Of a stretch of 64,000 nucleotides of DNA, positions 1 to 13,364 are shown piece by piece. The notes under the pieces are model-generated. The model made no database searches and had not been told where the DNA came from. It was given only the letters and a program-made list of their open reading frames with translations. The DNA comes from Lepidurus packardi (taxonomy: Eukaryota; Arthropoda; Branchiopoda; Notostraca; Triopsidae): positions 4,278,001-4,342,000 of the forward strand of contig JAKZAN010000004.1 of NCBI GenBank assembly GCA_023053545.1, read 5' to 3'. Both the position numbers and the translations under genes were made by a program. Within the stretch, counting starts at the first letter, position 1. The number at the start of each line of letters is the position of its first letter.

Positions 1-3000
1 GTTCCATTCTTCCTTAACAATGCTGCGACGACTTGAGAGTTGTCATTCGAATAAATCCATCATGCAGAAAGCCGCACACGCAATGGCAGCAGGACTATTT
101 TTTTCTTTTCATTTCGTTTCGATGCACTTTCCTGGGACTATATATAATATAACCCTTTCACAGATAGTTATATAAATATACGCAAACAGTTTAACCCTAC
201 ACAAGCCTAGGTAGTTTCCCTCTTAAACTTATTTGCTAATTTGTCCCAAACCTTGTTCCATTTTATTTAGACTGTGTTATCGCACCAGTACTTTAGTGAA
301 CTCGTTCCAGTTCCTTTTAAACCCTGTAGTGTTATGCACAAAACTGTTAAATCTTCGTCCAATACAAGCTTTGGCCCTCGTAAATGCAAACTTTCAATTA
401 AAGGAAAGTCTTTTAAAACGCTCTACAGACTTTACACAATCAAAATAAACGAATTAATTCTGTGAATTCCATCAAGCAAGATCTTCACAGATATATTTTT
501 GCAGCGGTATAACTCGCCCTGGTCTTCAGCAATGGAATAAACTCCATAGGCGTGGGATTGTATAGCCCCAGGCAACGCACCACATCCGATACGATATCAG
601 ATTGCTCCCAAATGGTACGTCGTATAAAGATTCGGCTACAAAACTGTGACGACAGAAAGCCTGCGGAAATTCCTACTGGCACTAACTAATACCGGCAACT
701 AACGTTTCCGTCCAAGTTCTCGGAGCAGAAATATGATACTCAATTTTGTATCCACTTACAAAGGACATACGGTGGCCAAACTGAAAAAAATGGAAAGAAA
801 TAATTAAAAAAAAAAGCGGGAGACCATAGGCGAAAGGAAATGAAAGGCCGACTGAAATGAACCCTTCGAATCGAATCTCGGAAGAGAAGATTCAATTTAG
901 CAAGACATCATATGTACTACAAGAAGCTCATCACTGACAAGACTCTTTTACACAATTCTCGTTCTTATTAAAGCAAATAAATTACGATGACGTCTTTCAG
1001 ACAGTGAATAGATACGACTCTCCCTTTGCTCATTACTAACCCCGCTGCCCTTTTGATTACGAAACCACGGCAACCCTCTTGGATCGCAGTACGACAGCTT
1101 ATTATAAAGCCACACCACACGTGTAGTTAAAAGATGACATTCCTATTCGAACAAGTCCTTGTAGCAGCAGCTTGTATGCTTTTTCTCAATCCACCCTATA
1201 CAGTCTGCCACCAACACGATCCCTTTCAATCCCTAGTTCCCAAGTTATAACCTTCCAAGTCAGCATTGACTCGGTCGTCGCTCGTCGGTCGACGCTTCAA
1301 GACTTGCAAAACTGAGCTCATAAATCGCTCAATGAGACGCCACAGTCAAATATTCCTTCTCACTCTCCAACAATTACCATAAGAACCATCATCACAGCCG
1401 TCTTAGAGAGTAAAAACACAAAATACAGGATTGGAATTATTATTCAAGATTGGAACTATGCAAGTCAATTTTTGTCAAGCAACAGTTTCCTTAATTACAA
1501 GTAAACTTAAAGTTATGGCTCCGTTTCATATACCTCGAGACTATGCTCGAGACTACACATTTGGGCGGGTGGAGAATCCAAAGGGAATAACAAATCGCTT
1601 CAAAGATCTACTACTCCTGGAAGCATTCATCAACGTGAATCCAGTCGTAAAACAACGGAAAAAAAGAAAAGAAAGCCTGTAAGGATCATTTATCGAACGC
1701 CTACACAGGTCGCCCAAATCGACTAACATGTACTGCAAGCGCCACGTAACGCTTCGTTATGCTTTTATGTCACCACTTTTATAATAGCTAAAGCAAAAGG
1801 AAAGATCTTCAATAGAAATAAGAGGAAAAGGATAAAAAGAAGGCTGTCGAGTCCTAAAGGTTATCCACAAAGAGTTTTGCTCTTTCGTCGCTAATAACGA
1901 CATTGTTTTTTTTAATATATGCTACACTTACAGAATACGGCAAACTCTCATAAATTCCCTTTCACCTTTTCGGGCTCGCTGCCTGCCTTGTAGAGTTCAA
2001 CGCCTGGGTCAAAGACTCCAACATAATACATTACAAGGGACAGGAAAAAAGATTGTAAAAGGAGAGAGAGACAAGGTTGTTAATCTGGACACAAACTGAT
2101 GTTCCACGGAACTAAAGCTTCACAAGATGAAACGTGAGTCCAAGTCCAAGAAGCAAATCCAACCACCCCATCATCTTTATCCCCAATTTCGCGTCTAATT
2201 AGCAAGTAATCTTTCCGAAATGGGAACCATCCGCAAAAAAAGCAGCTTTGCCAGACATTCGGTTTACGATCTCTGGAGAGTCATTTTTCGAATGCATAAA
2301 CTGGACTTTTTTTCTTTTTTTGGGGGGTGGAGGGGAGAGGAAAACTTGAAAACTCCTAAATCTTCTCTTGGATCATTTCATTCAACCCCCTTTTTTTTCT
2401 TTACCGAATCTCAAGGACTGTGCACTCAGTTACAGCACTGAGCCGAAATAATTGGCTTTTCTCAATAATAATAGATTCCGTCTCGCAATTGTTCTCTCTC
2501 TCGATTGCAGGGAACCTCTTGACTATAGCAAAAAAAAAAAACAACAACTAAAATATACAGCTACAAACGACGATGCCTGTTATTGATAGCAAATTTATCT
2601 TCTTTAAGACAAAACACCAGTCTTTTGGGGAAATCTAGTCCATGGTACAATAGCAGTATACATGTTTTTACGTTGGTCTTCCATAATAACCAGTCCACAC
2701 ATGCATCTTTTCGACAGTAATATATAGAGCTATTAGACGCTCCCATATACCTACGCTAGCATTCACGTCGTTTGTCTCTAGTGTACTGAAAATAACATGA
2801 GGCTTTAGTGTACTGAAATAATCTGAAAAAATACATAAACTGAAATAACTAAAATTATCACAAGAGAGAATGTCAAGAGATTTGTTTCCTTAAGCCCCAA
2901 GAGCCACCCAAAGATGTGTATCCTACATACAACTTACTGAACCAGGAATCTGACACAATTTTCATTATTGAAGTCAAATTCCTGTTGTGACACTCTTGTC

Positions 3001-5244
3001 TTAAAAGACTTGTTGACTTTGTTTTTTTAAATTCGTCATTAAAGTTGTGAATTTGATTCCAGATTAGTCGTGAGCTTTCATTTGAGAGCAAAAAAACAGC
3101 GCACGAAGTTTACAAAGCCTCCTTTGATGCTTTTATTAGTTTGTAAATAAATAAGTGGAACTTGGGTTGAGTAACAATCTTGTCTAACCTTGTCTCTTCA
3201 TCTGCGTAATAAATATTCACGGATCAGCTTTCGCTCAGAAATCCCTTGTGAGCGAGCCTGGATTTATTCCAAGAGGACAAAGATGCGTCTTCGGTGTCAC
3301 AGGCTCCCAGCACGTTCCGGTAACCCACGCCTATTTCGTGGTTCGCAAACCAAAGCAGGCATTTCACTGATTCCACGAGAAAGCGATTGAAACAGCGATT
3401 GTATAGGAGTGATTTAAAACTAGTAAACAGATTTGATTCAACTTACATCATATCGTACCACGAATTAGTGAACACTGAACAACGCCCTAAAGATAAAGAT
3501 TTTTTGCGAAACTATCAGTATATAACGCCTTCTAAAACCAAGCAATTTGTATTTACCCATATCTACACCCTGAAAGTTTCCGTACAAACGCTATAAAAGG
3601 CAAAAATACCTTTTTCTGTTTTGCTTTTTCTAAATTATCATTACGAAAGTAAGACAATGTTTCCTATAAAACTCTATTACATTCCTGACGACCAGTCTAC
3701 TGTGCGAAACAGTATATTAAGTTCTTCGTGCGTACATGCATCCAAACAGAAGTTCGCAAAGGCCCATTGCCTCTAGTAATATTTCCTTACCCGATGACTA
3801 GCCAATGACAATACTCGTTCCGTACATCTGTGCGATAACGATCTCTGCAACTCCATTACAAGCCTTTCTCTCCTCTAAACTTTGCCGAAAAGACACCTAA
3901 ATTACTACAGACTTTCACGAAGAATGAAAAGCTTACGAGGGTAAAAGCACTATTCTTGTTCCAAGATAATTTATGGCCCTCTGGTGCGACGTGTTACCGA
4001 CACATTTCCCGACAACGACTTGCAAGCCACGGTATAACAACGTTATATTACCAATCTCTTTTGCCTTCCAAACCAGTCTTTTCTCTCTCAAATTTCTCTG
4101 TGCCAGTTGCAATAACGATTGCAACTGCCGAAGAGAGTTCTTAAGAGAAAATTGTCCGACAAACAACAAGAAATTGGGAAATAAATCGATGGGAATTGCC
4201 CACTCCGGCGATTCAAATTACGCGCTAAGTTGTAACAAATGCTCCTAGCGCTCGTAACAATAATAGTAAAAAAAACTGGTTTAGTCTCCGACACTGTTGC
4301 CTTGTCGCCCCTTCACGAAGCAAGAGTCAAGGCTCCCCTTTTTATGAACACCCACCACCCTCTACCGGAGCATTGAAAATTTAATTAAACCGTTTTCACG
4401 TTTCAGTTTCAACTGGGAGCAAAAATGCTTTCCTCAGGAAAGCCAAGACTAAATAAACTCAACAATGTCCTTTCGTAACTCTTCATTGCCAATACGGGTT
4501 TCCACATCACAATTTCCACATAGCTAGTAGAAGCCCGCCCAATCCAGGTAGGGCCTAGATGCACGCCATGCGGGCCAACAAGGAGGGAAAAGAAGGAAGA
4601 GAAGGCGCTTTATACTATGAATGTAAACCACCTTGTCCGCCATGTTTTCCCGAGTTCCACCCCTCCAGACCGTGGCGTTACCTGTCTGGATTCTACCTAC
4701 CTATACTCGTTCCCTTTGCAGCTAGTCGAGGGAGCCCAACCCCCTCAAAGCGAAAGCGTTCGAGTCGAGTCAGAAGCAGAACCGGTCTCGGAGACCATTT
4801 TCCGTTGTGTTGCGTCTTTGTCGCTCTAAAAAGTTGCCTGCCACTAGGAAAAATTTCTCCCTCTTGTAACTTGAATAGTTCCGTGGAAATTTTTCTTGAT
4901 TTATAAGTAAAACATTTGAATTCTATTAGTGCAATTTGGAAGTGTAAGAAGGTGCTCGAATATTTTGTTAACATTCCTGAATTGCGTAATCAAATTACAC
5001 CGTAGAGGATGCAATGACAAGGGGCGTAGGCTGAAAACCTTGTGTTGATCTTCTGTTGCGCGGCTTGGGTTTGGTTCTTCGAATCGGGATAGAAACGACA
5101 GTGTGTGTAGAGGGTTAAATTGGAATTTGTTGCACTGAATTTGCGAGTTAGAGTCTACTTTGGGTTAGATAAGAAGCACGACAATCAAACTAAAAGGCAT
5201 GGGCCTACGTGGTGATTTCGAGTGAGAAGACAAAAAATGCGAAC
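1..5244. other. Upstream non-coding region
   Basis: I see no supported gene here. Open frames are short, lack splice-flanked coding character and resemble nothing I recognise. The last few hundred bases presumably hold the promoter and 5' leader of the claudin-like gene that starts at 5245. The frame of that gene is closed upstream by a TAA at 5191 and has no earlier ATG. The rest may be intergenic or intron or leader of a gene lying to the left of the window. Confidence 0.5.
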
Positions 5245-8200
5245 ATGCTGGACAGGACACGCACGGTGCTGTCCACCTGTGCTGAGTGTTTAGCTTTGGT
5301 TAGTTTCGTCTTAGCCATTGTTGCGTTGGCTTCGCCTAACTGGGCCACTTTCGTTAATGAAGCAAACCGTAAGTTGTTCAAATTTCGCGCATTTTAATTT
5401 GTTTCCCTTAACAATGCTCAGAAATGTACCTTTCTTTTTAGTTTACACAAAAATGTTTTACTTCATAGTTTCCCTAATAATTATAAGCTTGTTTGATAGC
5501 TTTAATCCTTGAACATGCTATGGATTTCGCTCAAGGCAATTACAATGAATCTCTGTATAAATTTCTGGGTTTCCTTAATGACATTCAGTTTAGAATTCCC
5601 TGGACCATATTCAGGTCACGTGGACTTGTTACAAGCTCCAAGCTGTCGCAGAACAATACTGTGCGTAACAAATCATTAGGCCATTTTTGGGGTCAATATT
5701 CAATTAAGGGCCGTACGCAACTCGTCATAGGAAGTGTTTTAAAATGTTAGACTTTTAATCTTACCGAAAATCTTACGCACACGAAAGTCCAAAAGTAGGC
5801 TTTCAGGTCAATACGCTTGTGCACTGTCTTAAGTATTGGCGCAAACCGTAACCCAGAAACGCACAAGTACCCAGGCTTTCTCCGCTTCTCCATGTGGAAA
5901 CCCTTAAAAATGTGTCTTTCGTTTTCACATACAGTAACAATTTTACAATAATAATTTTGAAGTAGCTCAGTGTAGCTTATTGACATTATAACATGTATGA
6001 CAAAAGGATTGGAGGTTTAGCAAAAACACACCGAAGTGTTCTTAAGCCCAGAACCGTTTTCCGTATATACCTGCTATTGTCCTTATTCACCCTTCATCCT
6101 TCCCTTTTCTCTTCCACCACCCTATTTTTTGTTCCATAGGCCTATGAGAGAAAACGTGTGTACAAAATACCGGAAATCCTTGCACCTTGCACACATTTCC
6201 GGTCTAGTTAACTTAAATTGGCAATAGACAGACAATATTTTAGGCAAAGTCTTTTCGCATCTCAAATTCCACTGCTCCAAATAACGATAAAACTGAATGA
6301 GAGGAGTGCTAAACAGTTTATTCCCCTTTCCATTTGGTAATAACATGTTACGTGGGATGTCGTTGTATACCATTAACAGTCCAAGCGAAAGAAAATGGGA
6401 GTAAATCGAGATCGGGAACTATATTTGTAGCATTGCGACAATCTGCATATGTAAAGTGGCCTGGTGGCATCCGTTTCACATTTTCCAATCCTTCATGCAC
6501 TTGTTTTGGTGTAAAGCACGTCAATGTTACTACTGACGTCACACAGAGTTATGCTAATATTTGGTGTTTTTTTGTGTGCTTTCTTTTACGCAGGATCTGA
6601 AACGGGATATTTTGGACCTTGGACACTATGCAGAGACCGAGGATCTAATGCTAAGGCGGTCTGTGTCCACGCCGCATCCACTTGTAATCCCTCAAGTAAA
6701 TTATATAAAAAAAAAAACGAAAATTAAACTTGTAAAGTTAATTTGCTTTATTTATTGTTTTTTGTAATAGCATGGTCGATGATTGCGGGGGTGATAGCTG
6801 CCATGGGAGCACTTTGTGTTGGTTGTGCTGCAGTGATGGGCGCTTTCGTGATTCTCATGAATCGATCCAAAGAGCGAGTTTGTATGCCTTACAGACCAGC
6901 CGTGGTTGCTCGACTAGTTCTCAGTGCCCTTGCGGGTAAATACATATATATTCCAAAATATTTTTGAATTATACTAGTTTAATAAGTGAGGGATGCACCA
7001 AAACCGCATTCGACCTTGACTTCCAGCCTTTCGAGTTCAAGGGAAGTTTTCAGGTAGTTGCAATCACTAAAACGGGCTAAGGGAGGCGAAAGCATTGTTG
7101 ACTAGTAGTGCCACGCTATGCGAACAATTGCTTGTTTGGCTTAACAGCACCGGATCAAGTCAGCCATTTGACAGGTGCGAGGCGACTTCTGACAAATCCG
7201 AAAATCAATTATTTAAAAAAGAATCAATGCATTATTCAAAAGTTTCAAACTTCAAGTTTAGAAAGTTTCACTTCAAGAAAATGGCTATTCATCAATATGT
7301 ATAATTCTTGTTCAACATATCCGCGTACCCAAACTGAGCTTCAATTCAAAGAGTACAGAAATAGGGCAAAATCCTACATTCCTAACTAAAAACACAAATG
7401 GCAGGAAAGGAAACGTTCGATTGGATGTCATCAGAGTGAAAAGATCTATTTTTAACCCGTTTACAGGAATGTTTTGAGGCGCTCAATCTGTTTAGTAGTC
7501 ACGAAAACACCTCAAGTCAGATCCATCAACATCAGTCTTTGATTTCTTTTCCTATATCCCTATGTGTCGTCACAACTTCATCTCGAGGAAGATTTTGTTC
7601 TTACAGATTGTTTATTTTCCTCGTCGGGATCATTGTGGGCAAAGAGGGGAAGAAAAACAAAACGATCGGTTAGAGGGAAACCAAATCCCAGCTCTCCAAA
7701 CTAATCTGTTTTCGTGTAGCTCTTCTCCTTCCCCATAAATAAGGCTAATTTTTTCGGATTATTTGTTTCACAGCACTACTGGCCGCCGTTGGTGCCGGAG
7801 TCTTCAACCTAAACACCAATTCACCAGACAATAATTGCGCGCAGAGACGGAGTTGGGCGTATTATATCCAGTTACTGGTCGTGGCTTTGGAAGTCCTCTT
7901 AGCCGGCTGCTCCACGCTAGATTTTTGGAAGTCCCGCAAACTTGGTGATCCAACACTCTCCAACCGCGATCCTAGCGGCCAGTTCGCGGTCACAATCGAC
8001 AACCCGGGTTTTATAGATGAGCACGACCGCCCTCCACTTTCTTTAGTGTCCAGTCGCTCGGCACCGAAAATCATTCGCTCATCTAATTCCAAAAATTCAC
8101 CGAGAACCAAAAAGTCCTCGAATGGAACCCATTCCTCCCCTGGTTCTCGTTCCTCATCCCGTTCATCGCACGATCGCTCCCATCGAGGTACTTCTACATC

Positions 8201-8606
8201 ATCAGGTATCGCCGTCACGCCAGCAAGCGGCGACCCTTACATTTACTTCAGCACCGACCCGAACCAGAAGCCTTTGAATGGTCATACGGGTCGGAAATTC
8301 TCGGCCTCGGATTCCGTAGATGGCAGTGTCTACAACGGTTCCGTTGGCTCCATAGGTACCGCCAATAATTCGTTGGTTTCCAACGGATCATTAGCCCCAA
8401 AATCACCCTTAAAATCATCAATTAGGAAGCCACAGAAGCCCCATTCCAGCTCGGATTTAAACAATTCTGTTTACTCCAACGATACTACTTCGACGGTAAC
8501 GAGCGATGGGATCCCTAATCCCGGCTTTTCGGCTGCATCGCCCACGCCTTCACGTAATGGGACCATCAAACGAGTCCGCATTCACACCCAAAGTACCGAA
8601 GTGTGA
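5245..8606 (+). CDS. Claudin/PMP22-like four-transmembrane junction protein with long PDZ-binding tail
   Basis: Exons 5245-5368, 6594-6695, 6771-6935 and 7774-8606 join in phase to 407 residues. Helices lie near residues 8-30, 77-103, 117-138 and 159-180. The first extracellular loop carries the claudin signature at almost the canonical places: W33, then G49-P50-W51, C54 and C65 (claudins have W-...-GLW-...-C-...-C). The usual Leu of GLW is Pro here. The tail (about 183-407) is very rich in Ser, Asn, Pro and Lys/Arg and ends in S-T-E-V, a class I PDZ ligand. By family, such proteins sit in the plasma membrane and form or scaffold paracellular (septate) junctions; the tail may bind a PDZ scaffold. 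The start is the first in-frame ATG after a stop at 5191. I cannot match it to a specific fly claudin (sinuous, megatrachea, kune-kune); a stargazin-like or other tetraspan role is possible. Confidence 0.82.
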
Positions 8607-9357
8607 AAGGAAAGAAAAATATTCCTTGAAAATTTTCTCCAAGTTCTATAAACGCGACCTGAACTTTTTGAGTGACTTGAAAAAACGATCTGACTGGTGG
8701 GCTTTATACTTTCCACTCTTTCTTCTCCTTTTTTTTATGTGGAAAAACGATACGTCCAAGAAACTTCCGTCCCAGTGGCTGTTAGCAGCAACACGAATTA
8801 ATTCCAGTTTTTTCTTTTTATTGTGATACGAGCGGGGAAAACCAAGCGCACCTTTTTAACGTTTACAACATTTTACAAGTGTTCGATTTCCCTTTCATTG
8901 TGGGGTTAGTTTTTTTTCCTTCTTAGAATTTAACTTGATGATAACCCCCAGTGTGCATTTAACCGGTGTGGAATCTATCCGGCTGACGGATTTTTCTTAA
9001 AAGCAAGTTAGCCAGATGAATTTGCGACTAACTTTTTTTTGTTTTATGTTCTTTTTACGTGTTTACGTATTTTTCTCGTTTTACGCTGTTTAGTTATGTG
9101 TCTTTGACGGTGCCAAGTGCGTCTCTTTCATACGAAAATGGCGTCCCATATGAGCTCTTGTTTACAAAAAAATATATATATGAAAAAAAAGCAACAAAGA
9201 AAAGAAAACACCGACATTGATGTCGGAATCTGAGAGTGCGAGCCGCACATTGTGAAGGCGTGAGTTTGTGCTATATACAAAAAGTAAACTTTACCAAGAG
9301 AACAAAGCTAGGAATAGATTGTTACGCCTTCTTTTTGTATCACCCGTCCAAAGGTGC

Positions 9358-9363
9358 ATTAAA
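9358..9363 (+). terminator. Probable poly(A) signal of the claudin-like gene
   Basis: ATTAAA, a common variant hexamer, lies about 750 bases after the stop codon at 8606 and just before the convergent FUZ gene. This gives a long 3' UTR; no canonical AATAAA was seen earlier in it. Assignment is by position only. Confidence 0.4.
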
Positions 9364-9387
9364 AAAAATACAATTATTATGTAAAAT

Positions 9388-9393
9388 TTTATT
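9388..9393 (-). terminator. Probable poly(A) signal of FUZ
   Basis: AATAAA on the minus strand, 62 bases past the FUZ stop codon. It lies only about 25 bases from the plus-strand ATTAAA of the convergent claudin-like gene, so the two transcripts probably end nose to nose. Confidence 0.55.
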
Positions 9394-9454
9394 TTAGCAA
9401 TTTTCTTCACCGTTGATTTTTCTCGATTTTTTTAGCACGATTTTCGTTTACCAC

Positions 9455-12375
9455 TTAAAATTCTTCTCCTTGCTCAAGATATGCAAGAGCTTCTGACTCA
9501 CGGATCTGTAAGAATAATCATAAAAGAAAAGCTAAGACAACCAAGCCCCCAAGAGCAATTAACCGAAATGTTCTTCGAAGCACCAGCACACACAAGAAAG
9601 GAAAGACAATGAGTAGTAGAACTTGCCGTAGAATGTGATTATGGAGTCCGGATGGGTATAGAACCAATAAAAGGAAAGGCTTGGATGCCAGAGCGTGGCA
9701 CGTATGGTATTCAAACGTCATGAACGTTTCCGTAATCATCGAAGGAGAACCTTAATAATGAAAAAGAAACTTAATTATCTCTCTCGTTTTTGTTTGTTTT
9801 CTTTTATGGCTAAGAATAATAAAAACAAAACCTGAGGTGGAGAAAAAAGTGCCTAAGATGGTCTTGTAAAAGGATCGCAGGATATCTCGCCGTCGAGCGC
9901 AGCTCAGGCCAGTCATTGACGACGTCGCGGAATTGGACTCCTTTTCCCACATGTGGGGCGCTAATGAGCTCACGCACCGACGCTTTTGGGTGTGGATTAG
10001 GACGTATCTGACAATGAAACAGGTTTGACTAGATAGAATCTTCGAAAGTACCCCTGTGTAATAACATTTTTTTAGCCTAGTATGTTCTAAAATCTGACGT
10101 ACAGTAGATGGTCAGCGAGCGTAAAATCTTGCTAAATGGGAAGGAAACTGTAAGGGAAGACTACGACTTTTTTCTGTTGGTGAAATTTTGAGGAGAGTTT
10201 CCTTCGTGAAGGAACTGATACAAACTAACACAACTTTAAATGACAAAAAAATGAGGCAGAATAGGAGTAATATAAACCTACGAAAAACAGAAAAAGAAAC
10301 ACCGCAGTGCTGAACCCGCGACAAAATCTAGGAAACTTGAAAATATCACAAATCACAAAATCAACGTCGTCAGAATCACAAGATTTTTTATAACATCCCT
10401 CCCATAGCTTCAGCGTTCGTTTTAACCAGATTTCTCCGTACTCTCTGGCTTGTGAAGTTAAGCTCGACTTTTAATCTCAAAATGAGCTTTCAGAGCCAAT
10501 AAAAACCTAATTTTCAAAGGAAACGATAAATAAGAATCTTAAGCAGCTTAAGCTTGCGACTTTATTCTTCGTTTACTTAAAGAGTCTTCCAGGTTCATAA
10601 AGTTTCTAAATTTAAGTGCTCAGTTACACAAAGTATATATCCAAAGGGGATTTTCATTTAACTTTCTTTTTAAGATGTCGGCTCAGAAAATGGAATTTTT
10701 TTACCCCAGGATGCTTTTATCCAAAGCGAAATCAGAAGGAATATTGGCAGGATAAATGACCTCGGCTGATTTGATTAGAGCAAAGGCAGGCCTCCAAAAC
10801 CTTCGCACTTCCTTCTCCAAGTCCGCCAGAGACGGAGTAGGACCGCATAGGACAGCAATATCAGTCAATTGAGTCAGTTTCCAAGTCACTAACCGGAAGG
10901 GCACCTTGTCACATCCCGAGCCCATTGGAGAATCCCATACGAAAAGTGATTCCATGAGAGACACGGCGTGAAAGGTGAAGAGGCAAAAAGGGGAAGAAAA
11001 TTGAATTAACATATCAAAGGACTTAGCTTGAAAAGCTGATTTCAGATTTTTTTTTTCTTTTTTACTTTAGGACTGCGAACCGGCAGGTAGATGGGGATAT
11101 CTCTTCCCGTGCAATTTGCACTGCAGGTTAAGCAGACAAAAATGAGCATTAATTCTTCACTTGTTAGACTCCACCAATCAGCTGTAGCTGCTGCTATTTT
11201 CCCATTTATAGCTAAGCAGCCAAATACAGTGCCAACGCTTTCAGTGAAACATTGCAATATGCCCTACGACAACAAAAAAAGGAAAATGAAGAAACATCTT
11301 TGGTTCTCAAACAGGATACAATTTGAAAAAAAAAGAACTACTTCAAACGTGGCTTTTTCGGGGCAGAATAAACAATCCACACTATCTGTAAGATCGCAGA
11401 AATGGTCCCAAGTTTCCTCTGGTTGTAAGCTATCCAATAACTTGTCAATTAAAGGATAAGAAGCCTAGACCGAGCAAACTGTCAGGAAATTGTTCACAAT
11501 ATTTGGTTAAGAGCCAACTTTGAGATCGCGTTTGAGTCGTTCAACGTTGCGAATTGTAGACAAGTCGTCCTGACCCAAACAAAATACCATCGCTTGGAAT
11601 ACGCGTTCTAACAACCGTTCCAAATGGGTGCTCGTTAGACCGTCGTCAGAGGCTACGATGAATAGAATGATACTACAAATTTAGATAATGTTTCCTTTTA
11701 GCAATTATTTGAGTTGTGACAAGGGTCACGGAACCTTTCGAGGAACTCCTTCCAAACTAATTGACAGTCTGCAGTGGCAGTAGTCAACAACTGGGTGCCA
11801 TGGGACGCAGCAAAGGTAAACACTCCATTTAGTGAGGCTGACACCGGGAAGGGTAACTGAAAATACAAAACGAACGGACTAAACTAGTTACGAGGGTAGT
11901 TTTCCCAGCTTGCTGTCATGTTAAATAGCACATGTCGGTTTCGTTAGTCCATGAAGCTTAAACTCGGACAAGGTATAAGCCCCAGAGAGATGCTAGCGTG
12001 GAAATAAGTATACAGCATATCCCATAGCCTCACAGTTGTGTTATTACATAACATATTCAAAGTTGTGTTTGTTTGTTTTTGCGTCCTTTGACATTTGAGT
12101 TGTAGGAATTAAGATTGGCCTGAAAACTTCCACCGAATACAAGTTGAAAATATAGTTTTCTTGAGAGATGGAGTGAAATTCGATAATAAAAATAAGGCCC
12201 AGAACCTTACCTTCGAATGTTTTCTTGTAGGCAACCTTGGTTCCCTAGGTAGAGATAGACAGCGCGCGAGAGAGGGAAAGGAAATTGAAATGGGACTCAC
12301 CGGTGGGATGTCTCCTTTGCGTCTGGTAAAAAGAGGAATTCCTGAAGTGGTTTGGCAGATGAGATACGCAGACAT
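9455..12375 (-). CDS. FUZ: FUZ (fuzzy) planar cell polarity and ciliogenesis effector
   Basis: Nine exons in transcript order: 12375-12301, 11856-11735, 11672-11519, 11464-11342, 11263-11066, 10904-10705, 10007-9832, 9750-9623 and 9505-9455. They join to 408 residues (human FUZ is about 418). Recognised blocks, in family order, are an N-terminal LPFPVSASLNGV-type longin segment, RNVERLKRDL, then ATADWWSL with YLPVRSP, LCGPTPSL, and RRRDILRSFY near the C terminus. In vertebrates and flies, FUZ works with INTU and WDPCP in the CPLANE complex, which recruits intraflagellar cargo at the basal body and controls polarity. The gene is convergent with the claudin-like gene. The donor of exon 3 (AAA|GTTGGC) is weak, but a stop follows at once, so it must splice there. 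The open frame running upstream of exon 6 is intron. Confidence 0.93.
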
Positions 12376-13364
12376 GGTGAAATGGGGTTTAAAATCAACC
12401 TTTTCGCTGTCAATTACTTTGATTGAATTTTATCGTATATTCAGTTAGCAGTCTAGGATTATGAATCAAAATCATGCTACACACAAACTTTTCACGAATG
12501 TAAATAAACAAAGTATATAGCACCGCCTTTGAGCCCACCCTTATCGCGATGGCTGCCAAAATTTAGCCATTCAATCAACTTCGGTTGGCACGGAACGTTC
12601 TTAGGGTTAATGCATCACACAACTAAACTTATTACATTTTTCCATACTCCATATAGCTCTGAAAAGGCCAATTTAATTTCTTAAATACGAAAAGTTCTAT
12701 ACTTTTAACAACGCTTAGTTACACGGCTATTATGACCACAATGAGAGCACTCCATAATTGTTTCACTTTTACTCCGGCGCCACCTTTGCAGCACTAACGA
12801 GGGAAATTCGAATATCACTACAATACTTATCTCCCCGTAATAACCAACTATAAAGATAGAGAAAGGCGATAGAAACATCCCCCAGTTGATGCAATTCCTC
12901 TTTAAACTTAAGCACGTTTAATTACTAAGCTTAACTAGGTTAGACTTAACTGTTTAGTACCATACCCATTTAAGTTTAGTAGATTCAAATGAGAAGGAAC
13001 TTGCTTCAAACTTGATTGACTTAGGACTGTTTTCTTTTCTTAATGAAGGGCCTGTAGACAGCTTCTGGAAAACGGGAAGAATGTAGTTTCTGGAAATACT
13101 TGCTAAGACTTGGGCTCACACAAGTGCCTTGCTTAAATGTAAGTTGACTAGACATCTAAGTCAGCAACATTTTGATGCGAAGCTTTTCAATAAATTTTAA
13201 AAATTAAACTCTGACCTATGGAATATTCAGACAAAAGCTTGGTGTGCATAATAGGTTACAAAAACGTGGAAAAATAAGCTATGGGTACGAATTTACAACT
13301 TGAACTTGGCAGGGGTTCTGGCTTAGCCAATCACGGAGAAGCTGTACACAATACAAAAAAGAAA
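12376..13364. other. Intergenic spacer between FUZ 5' end and CLC 3' end
   Basis: About 1 kb without recognisable coding sequence. It must contain the FUZ promoter and leader (near 12376) and the 3' UTR of the chloride channel gene (near 13364). Both genes read leftward. No repeat or RNA gene was seen. Confidence 0.6.

Noticed and set aside
10905-11012. Upstream extension of the FUZ exon 6 open frame
   Set aside because: Alignment with the FUZ family joins PVRSPK directly to VPFRLVTW, so this stretch is intron that happens to stay open.
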